Positions 27,028 to 27,569 of a DNA stretch of 27,569 bases are shown here, one piece after another; the first letter of the stretch is position 1; each line of letters opens with the position of its first letter. The notes under the pieces were generated by a model. The model saw nothing but the letters and a program-made list of their open reading frames with translations, did not search any database and had not been told where the DNA came from. Source of the DNA: Streptosporangiaceae bacterium (lineage in GTDB: Bacteria; Actinomycetota; Actinomycetes; Streptosporangiales; Streptosporangiaceae); NCBI GenBank assembly GCA_030041195.1, contig JASHOI010000373.1, forward strand, positions 1 through 27,569, written 5' to 3'. Position numbers and translations under genes: made by a program.

Positions 27028-27569
27028 ATGAAGGTTCGGATCGGGATCTCACTGGGCGCGGCCGGGGTCCCCGCCGAGTTCACCGCCGCGGTAGACCGCC
27101 TTGAACGCGACGGCGTCGACTCGCTATGGCTGCCCGAGATGGTGTACGGACCGCTGGTGGATCCGTTCATCGGGATGGCGCACGCGCTATCAAGAACGGT
27201 GCGGCTGAAGGTGGGCACCGGCGTGTCGGTTCTGCCGGGGCGGAACCCCGTGCTGGTCGCCAAGCAGCTCGCCTCGCTGGCCGGCCTGGCGCCCGGGCGG
27301 GTGCTGCCGGTGTTCGGCCTGCGGCCGGCCCGGCCGGCCGAGCGGGCCCTGTTTCCGGTGCCGGGACCCCGCGACGAGGTGTTCGATGAGTCCCTGCAGT
27401 TGCTGCGGCTGCTGCTGACCCAGGACACCGTGTCCTTCAGCGGCAGGTTCTTCACGGTCGACCGGGCGAGCGTGGGCCCGCTGCCGGCCAAGCCGCTGGA
27501 CATCTGGCTGGGCGGCTCGGCGCCCGGGGCGCTGCGCCGGGTGGGCCGGCTCGGCGACGGCTGGCTGGC
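27028..27569 (+). CDS. LLM-class F420-type oxidoreductase, 3' part outside window
   Basis: The first 180 residues of a bacterial luciferase-like monooxygenase-fold protein are present, and the gene runs off the window. It has the strand MKVRIGISLG, DSLWLPEMVYGPLVDPFIGMA, the barrel segment VRLKVGTGVSVLPGRNPVLVAKQLASL, and IWLGGSAPGALRRVGRLGDGWL. Family members of this subgroup in actinomycetes generally use coenzyme F420 rather than FMN, which is inferred here. No good ribosome-binding site is visible at ATG 27028. It diverges from the carboxylase gene across 74 bases, so the two may share a regulatory region. The substrate is unknown. Confidence 0.88.
   Translation, partial: MKVRIGISLGAAGVPAEFTAAVDRLERDGVDSLWLPEMVYGPLVDPFIGMAHALSRTVRLKVGTGVSVLPGRNPVLVAKQLASLAGLAPGRVLPVFGLRPARPAERALFPVPGPRDEVFDESLQLLRLLLTQDTVSFSGRFFTVDRASVGPLPAKPLDIWLGGSAPGALRRVGRLGDGWL

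Overview
The window is high-GC DNA with actinobacterial codon use, GTG starts and several probable leaderless starts. Its gene families (XRE/DUF5753 regulator with a DUF397 partner, PF04672 methyltransferase, DrrAB-type exporter, short-form Gnd, HisKA_3 kinase with NarL-type regulator, F420-type LLM oxidoreductase) point to an actinomycete, perhaps Streptosporangiales or a relative. The genus cannot be fixed by reading. No tRNA, rRNA, CRISPR array or intact mobile element was seen. It looks like chromosomal core and accessory DNA.

Left part (1-5532). A leftward set (XRE regulator, DUF397 protein, methyltransferase cut by the window edge) diverges from a regulatory histidine-kinase-like ATPase gene, with dyads in the space between. 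A small two-helix membrane protein follows, then a large compound hairpin. Next is a leftward drug-exporter pair (ATPase plus ABC-2 permease), divergent from a TetR gene. A 39-bp inverted repeat between them is the likely operator.

Middle (5607-12557). zwf and gnd overlap and form the oxidative pentose phosphate pair. An R2-like diiron carboxylate protein is followed one base later by an SCP2-like lipid-binding protein. A convergent ARMT1/DUF89 phosphatase gene overlaps the SCP2 gene by 62 bases. A soluble PRC-barrel/MgtE-N/CBS protein, possibly preceded by a coupled 13-codon leader ORF, overlaps a DUF1003 membrane protein gene.

Right-middle (12558-18421). A decayed VOC (glyoxalase-fold) remnant precedes a likely co-transcribed set: sensor kinase, response regulator, an ABC ATPase with an unusual N-terminal membrane anchor, and its permease. 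A convergent HdeD-like membrane protein and a divergent MmcQ/YjbR protein follow.

Right end (18422-27569). A secreted GH9-family protein has a substitution at a catalytic Asp position and a promoter region with a tandem repeat and a dyad. An 800-base poorly explained stretch follows. Then comes a 1,886-residue single-chain biotin-dependent acyl-CoA carboxylase with the domain order of eukaryotic acetyl-CoA carboxylase, divergent from an F420-type LLM oxidoreductase cut by the window edge. The strongest candidates for new biology are the single-chain carboxylase and the diiron/SCP2 pair.
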